A DNA stretch of 64,000 bases, from positions 1 to 64,000 of the forward strand of contig JAHEXI010000001.1 of the NCBI GenBank assembly GCA_023252195.1, written 5' to 3'. This document shows positions 60,350 through 64,000 of the stretch, piece by piece (position 1 is the stretch's first letter; each line of letters begins with the position of its first letter). Under the pieces are notes generated by a model, which was given only the letters and a program-made list of their open reading frames with translations, made no database searches and was not told the DNA's origin. This DNA is from Pseudonocardiales bacterium (GTDB lineage: Bacteria > Actinomycetota > Actinomycetes > Mycobacteriales > Pseudonocardiaceae). Both the position numbers and the translations under genes were made by a program.

Positions 60350-60982
60350 TCAACGTACTGCGGGCTGAGACTGCTGGCGGGTGGGCCGGGCTGGACGCTG
60401 GGCCAGCAGCTCCCGGCAATCCGCGATCGCCCGCTCGAGTAGCTCGCAGAGCTGGTCATCGTGGCGCGGTCCGCGGAACCGGTGGGTATGCCGCAACACC
60501 ACGCGCAGCGTGGAGATGACCGCAAGCACCCCGGGTTCGGATCCGACGTTGCGCAAGCGCGCCCACCGGTGGCCTTGCCGAGCCTGCAGCCGGTTCAGGT
60601 GGGCTTCGATGCGCTCCAATGCCTGGGGCAGGTCACGGCCTTGCGGGCGGGCCGCTACAGCGGCGCGCAGGCAGCACGCCATCACGGTCAGCGTGATGCG
60701 TGGATCCCGGCACCGGGTGCCGATCAGGTCGGGAGCCAGCACCGCCAGCCGGGACCGGGCGGCGGGATCGACGACCTCGTCGTTGACCACGCGGGCCAGC
60801 TGTGCCAGGGCCGGATGGGTGCACCGGGGATGGTCGCTGAACCGGGTTCCGGCGAGTACGGAGACGTACTCCATCAGGCATGCACCCTGCTCGGGGCTGC
60901 GGTGGCCGCCCCGATCCAGCATCGGTAGTCCGGCTGGCCTGCGCCCGACCGTCGCGGACAGCCGCCCCTCAGTCCAGCTCAT
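60350..60982 (-). CDS. conserved actinobacterial protein of unknown function
   Basis: 210 residues from ATG 60982 (AAGGATCGAGAACC before it). The conserved part reads LMEYVSVLAGTRFSDHPRCT, then HPALAQLARVVNDEVVDPAA, and later DPRITLTVMACCLRAA. It occurs widely in Streptomyces and Pseudonocardiales as a cytoplasmic protein with a Pro/Arg/Gln tail. No function is known to me. The upstream part of the open frame (to 61612) is non-coding. Confidence 0.75.
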   Translation of the reverse strand: MSWTEGRLSATVGRRPAGLPMLDRGGHRSPEQGACLMEYVSVLAGTRFSDHPRCTHPALAQLARVVNDEVVDPAARSRLAVLAPDLIGTRCRDPRITLTVMACCLRAAVAARPQGRDLPQALERIEAHLNRLQARQGHRWARLRNVGSEPGVLAVISTLRVVLRHTHRFRGPRHDDQLCELLERAIADCRELLAQRPARPTRQQSQPAVR

Positions 60983-61140
60983 GGTTCTCGATCCTTCCGC
61001 TGAGTGGGGGCAGAATCGATGCGCCTCGTCCGGCAGCAGCCGTTCGCGACCAGCACCTTGGAGTTGGCTATCCAGCAGAATGCCAAACATCCGACACGCC
61101 GTGATTCGGATCACTTTCTGGATTCGAGAGCACAATACGT

Positions 61141-61174
61141 CAGGGAGCGGCCGCACGGATGCGGCCGCTCCCTG
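61141..61174. terminator. perfect 14-base-pair GC hairpin
   Basis: CAGGGAGCGGCCGC (61141-61154) with 61161-61174, loop ACGGAT. It lies 18 bases after the stop of the 29-residue peptide gene, consistent with a terminator. Confidence 0.75.
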
Positions 61175-61191
61175 CTCCGTTCGTGCTGCGG

Positions 61192-61281
61192 TCAGAGCTC
61201 TTCGACGATCCAATCCACCATCACAGCCAGTAGGCAGGATGTGGCTGCCAGCAACAGTCCAATTCGAGCTTGCTTTCCCAT
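61192..61281 (-). CDS. 29-residue hydrophobic peptide
   Basis: Reads MGKQARIGLLLAATSCLLAV then MVDWIVEEL and stop. A TGGAGGAATC ribosome-binding site lies close before the ATG, and a strong hairpin follows the stop. The sequence is one positively started membrane helix with an acidic end. Neither the sense strand nor its neighbours offer a longer ORF. Unknown function; a regulatory membrane micropeptide is possible. Confidence 0.6.
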   Translation of the reverse strand: MGKQARIGLLLAATSCLLAVMVDWIVEEL

Positions 61282-61517
61282 GATTCCTCCAGAGTTGAGC
61301 CGTTCGTTGCCCGCGGGGTGCGTATCTGCGGCCGTCTCCGCCGTTCGACGGCCGGCGCCACAACCTCGACCCTACCGAACTCCTCGATTGACCAGCGCGG
61401 TTCTGGGTACCCGAGGCTGCCGAGTCAGTGCTGGACCGCGACCTGCCCCGGCCGTTGGAGGAGTCGTCAGGCCCTTCGAACAACGCGCCGGCAGGCGAGT
61501 CGGCTAGAGGAGAGAAA

Positions 61518-62083
61518 GTGTCGAGAGTGTGTGTGTTCGAGGTAAACGAGACCCTCCTGGATATGTCCGCGTTGGACACCAATTTCAAGGATCTATTCGG
61601 CAATAAGGACATTCGAATGATGTGGTTCGGTCAGGTCATACAGTCGGCGCTCGTTGCTACTGTGACCGGCTCGTATACACCGTTCAACGAGGCCGGTGCC
61701 GCGGCGCTGGACATGACAGCGGCCCGGCTCGGATCAGCCTCTCTGCGGATGGGCGGAATTCGATACTGGGAGCGATGAGAACTTTGCCGGCGCACCCTGA
61801 AGTGGCCGAAAGCGTGACACTGCTGGGACGGTCCGGAATAATACTGGCAGCACTGACGAACTCGACTGAAGATGTAGCGGTCGCGCAACTAGAGAATGCT
61901 GGGATTGCTCAGTATTTCAGCCGAATCTTGTCTGCGGAGTCAGCTCGGCAGCTTAAGCCGGCAGCCGCCCTTTATCAGCTAGCGGCTAACGAGCTAGGCG
62001 TAGGAATCGCTCAGGTACGGATGGTGGCCGCGCACGCTTGGGATATAGCCGGCGCACTGCGCTCGGGATGCACCGCCGCGTTC
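61518..62083 (+). pseudogene. decayed HAD type II haloacid dehalogenase
   Basis: It starts with GTG 61518 after AGAGGAGA: VSRVCVFEVNETLLDMSALD, the haloacid-dehalogenase N-terminus, except that the catalytic Asp of FDVNETLLD is Glu. It runs on to SALVATVTGSYTPFNEAGAA and stops at about 61778. The protein continues in the frame of 61622: ILGAMRTLPAHPEVAESVTL, LAALTNSTEDVAVAQL, LKPAAALYQL and MVAAHAWDIAGALRSGCTAAF. It then breaks off at about 62083, joining the opposite-strand formate-dehydrogenase remnant. Nucleophile change, frameshift and truncation show decay. Confidence 0.75.
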
Positions 62084-62720
62084 ATCCCGGGTGGTCACCA
62101 CCGGGTCTGGCGGCAACCCGTAGACCTCCGGCTCGTCGAGCAGCAGGAAGAATGCGTCGTCGTCGCCGACGCCGTCCTGCGGATCACGTCCGTAGAGCCG
62201 AGCGTCGGCGACCCCGGCCTCGTGCAGCCGGGCCAGCCGGGTGTCGGCCCGTTCCCGCAGCTCATCCAGCGGCCCGAACTGGATGGAGTTCGTCGGGCAG
62301 GCCTTGGCGCAGGCCGGTTCCTGCCCGACGCTGAGCCGGTCGTAGCACAGCGTGCACTTCCACGCCCGACCGTCCTCTTTGCGCTGGTCGATGACCCCGT
62401 AGGGGCACGCCGGGATGCAGTAGCCGTAGCCGTTGCAGATGTCCTCCTGCACCACGACGGTGCCGAACTCGGTGCGGAACAGCGACCCGGTGGGGCAGAC
62501 GTCCAGGCAGGCCGCGTGCGTGCAGTGCTTGCACACGTCGCTGGCCATCAACCAGCGAAACTCCGAGCTCGGAAGGCAGCGTGCCGACGGCGCCCGACGC
62601 CCCTGGGTGGATCGCGGGGGGCGAGCCCCCGCGTGCAGCACCCCTGGGTCCTGCGCGCCGATCGGCTTGCGTTGCTCGATGAATGCGACGTGGCTCCACG
62701 TGCTCGCACCGAGTCCCTGG
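62084..62720 (-). pseudogene. decayed formate dehydrogenase beta (4Fe-4S) subunit
   Basis: The translation shows LGASTWSHVAFIEQ, then FRWLMASDVCKHCTHAACLD VCPTGSLFRTEFGTVVV joined over positions, typical of FdnH-like ferredoxins. Next come DICNGYGYCIPACPYG and KCTLCYDRLSVGQEPACAKA. In the second cluster CxxCxxC has become CNGYGYC, so one ligand is lost. The N-terminal first cluster and leading sequence are absent (about 62720 onward is unrelated). The C-terminus breaks at VVTTRD, where it meets the convergent dehalogenase remnant. The whole is non-functional. Confidence 0.75.
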
Positions 62721-62964
62721 CTGTTGCGTTCCCTTGCTCCAACAACTTCCGAATCTGGTCTCTCGTGGGCACGCGCTACCTCCTGCGGCTGCGAGGAACA
62801 CTGCGGCTGACATACCTGCCGTGTAGTCGCGGAAACCTCGACCCATCGGTCGCGGGATCTGGTTGGTTGCGACTGTTCCGGGAAGTCCCGTCCTGGCAGA
62901 CCGTCGGATCCAGCCCTGGCTCGGGAGCCTGAGACATGTTGGTTTCCGCGCTGCAGCTGCCCGG

Positions 62965-63030
62965 CCCCGATATGGAGACATATCGGGGTATTTGACGGTC
63001 TCGTTGCCCCGATATGTCTCCATATCGGGG
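62965..63030. repeat. twin palindrome
   Basis: CCCCGATATG-GAGA-CATATCGGGG at 62965-62988 and CCCCGATATG-TCTC-CATATCGGGG at 63007-63030. The second is the exact reverse complement of the first, so each is a perfect 10-base-pair hairpin and together they pair as a long 24-base inverted repeat. Located in non-coding DNA between the decayed gene and the DUF305 gene. Confidence 0.85.
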
Positions 63031-63200
63031 TGGAATTCTTGGGTGACGCCACCCTGACCATCCAGTGAGCTGAATCGGGTGACGGTCAGGCTGGGTCGGC
63101 AAGGTGCGTTTTGTCGCCAAATGACAGCTATCCCGCGTTTTCCGACACCAGGCATCGGGCAAGGAACAGCGACAAGGTCGGCTGTACGCCGCCAACCGGC

Positions 63201-63812
63201 TCAGCTGGCGGCGAGCAGCTTGCGCATGTTGGCAATCTGCGCGATTTGATTGCGTTGGATCGAGGTGGCCACTTGCATGGCGTCGGGGTTGCGGCCGGCG
63301 GCCAGCTCGGTGGTGGCCATCTGCACGGCGCCCTGGTGATGGGCGATCATCAGCTGGAGAAACAGCCGGTCGAAGGTCGGTCCGTTGCTCTTGACCAGTT
63401 GGCTCATCTGCTGGTTGCTCATCATGCCGACGGTTGCCGCGCGGTCCATCCCACCCATGGCAGAGCCCCCGCCGGGATCGTTCTTAGCCGGGGGGGCGTG
63501 CCACGCTTGCAGCCAGCTGTTCAGCGTCGAGATCTCCCGATCTTGGTCGGTTGTAATCTGGGAAGCGAGATCGCGCACCTTGGTGTTGGCCGTCCTAGCC
63601 GGGACCAGCCCCGCCATGGTGATGGCCTGGCGGTGGTGCGGGATCATCTGCTGGGCGAAGGCGATGTCGGCGGCGTTGTGCGCGCTGTCGACGCTGGTTG
63701 CCGGCAGCGGGGCTCCGGCGGTGGGTTGGGTGCCCGTCGGGGCGCTGTTGCACGCGGCGGCGGTAAGCAAGGCGACCACGCCATATCCGGCCGCGCGCAA
63801 GACTCGCGTCAT
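63201..63812 (-). CDS. DUF305 lipoprotein
   Basis: 203 residues with a lipoprotein signal and lipobox AAAC. Two copies of the DUF305 H-H motif: FAQQMIPHHRQAITMA and QLMIAHHQGAVQMATTE. Met- and His-rich, consistent with the metal-binding suggestions for the family, often found in copper loci. AAAGGA precedes the ATG. Confidence 0.9.
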   Translation of the reverse strand: MTRVLRAAGYGVVALLTAAACNSAPTGTQPTAGAPLPATSVDSAHNAADIAFAQQMIPHHRQAITMAGLVPARTANTKVRDLASQITTDQDREISTLNSWLQAWHAPPAKNDPGGGSAMGGMDRAATVGMMSNQQMSQLVKSNGPTFDRLFLQLMIAHHQGAVQMATTELAAGRNPDAMQVATSIQRNQIAQIANMRKLLAAS

Positions 63813-63930
63813 CGCAAGAGTCCTTTCGTGATCAGATCAAGAGTAGGCGCGGTACGCCGCCACGATCAACACCTAGCGTCTGTGCACGACGCCGGTCTGT
63901 GCTGGCGGACTACCGGAGCTAGACAGAAGG

Positions 63931-64000
63931 GTGAGTGAAGCAGAGGGAGGGCTATCACGCAGCGTAAGTCTGACGGCCACAGTGAGCGATCGAGGCGCCC
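63931..64000 (+). CDS. start of a possible gene, truncated by the window
   Basis: GTG 63931 opens a frame to the end: VSEAEGGLSRSVSLTATVSD then RGAP. It is too short to name. The pattern loosely recalls the first residues of molybdate ABC ATPases, which would fit an old formate-dehydrogenase neighbourhood, but this is a guess. Confidence 0.25.
   Translation, partial: MSEAEGGLSRSVSLTATVSDRGA

Noticed and set aside
60983-61612. N-terminal extension of the conserved protein at 60350
   Set aside because: It crosses a terminator hairpin and the 29-residue peptide gene; a good start exists at 60982.
62262-63155. 297-residue minus-strand ORF over the formate dehydrogenase remnant
   Set aside because: It is a shifted frame of the decayed gene and crosses the twin palindrome; no domain in this frame.

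Overview
The window is high-GC chromosomal DNA from an actinomycete. Gene content and wording of the proteins fit the Pseudonocardiales best (inference; no 16S gene is present). The strongest phylogenetic anchor is the block fhaA-fhaB-pstP-rodA-pbpA-pknA-pknB-trpG-srtE-crgA-rhomboid-ppiA at 31.6-44.5 kb. This is the classic actinobacterial cell-division and Ser/Thr-kinase locus that normally lies close to oriC. No insertion sequence, prophage, CRISPR array or rRNA gene was seen.

Layout. 0-8 kb: a TPR-regulator fragment, a Nudix hydrolase with msrA, an acyltransferase-3 membrane protein, a single-pass membrane protein, a roughly 1,045-residue methyltransferase/GT2/GT4 fusion, and a decayed AlgX-like O-acetyltransferase. 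8-13.3 kb: a DUF2203 protein, an iron-storage pair (bfd-like ferredoxin and bfr) with candidate iron boxes, a hemerythrin protein, UDP-glucose dehydrogenase and a RecB-like nuclease. 13.3-19.3 kb: a four-gene betaine/choline-type ABC transporter operon, a decayed AAA/DUF4143 ATPase, and a second near-duplicate of the substrate-binding lipoprotein. 19.3-23.1 kb: an isonitrile-synthase (PvcA/DIT1) family gene, an APH-type kinase and an XRE-TPR regulator. 23.1-28 kb: small hypotheticals, a hairpin-rich non-coding tract, a DUF805 protein, a flavin monooxygenase and a 2',3'-cyclic phosphodiesterase.

28.1-31.3 kb is the most unusual region. It holds four tandem copies of a small gene for 75-81 residue glycine-rich peptides. 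Each copy has a conserved N-terminus containing ELLPARTVMSMF, a conserved untranslated leader, a paired upstream motif at a fixed distance from the ATG, and two downstream hairpins. It resembles a multi-copy peptide-precursor locus, but no modifying enzyme is adjacent. A tRNA-Leu(CAG) follows.

31.6-44.5 kb is the division/kinase locus, including a 51-residue membrane peptide next to the class E sortase. 44.6-52 kb: a DUF2020 lipoprotein, a sortase-E-type (LAQTG) surface protein rich in His/Asp, a copper module (DUF5134, YcnI, CopC-CopD), a 54-residue acidic protein and a GNAT acetyltransferase. 52-61.3 kb: a P450 lacking the usual I-helix acid/alcohol pair, DedA, a MEDS/anti-sigma ATPase, an FNT-family channel, a HAD phosphatase, CsbD, TrmH-type methyltransferase, Ku, a frameshifted coiled-coil gene, a SigB/SigF-type sigma factor, a conserved hypothetical and a 29-residue membrane peptide. 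61.5-64 kb: two decayed genes fused tail to tail (HAD type II dehalogenase and formate-dehydrogenase beta subunit), a twin palindrome, a DUF305 lipoprotein and the start of a possible further gene.

Long inverted repeats recur between genes. One family has two copies, another has three, and several are single. They behave like terminators, and in two cases a repeat arm overlaps the stop codon of the neighbouring gene.
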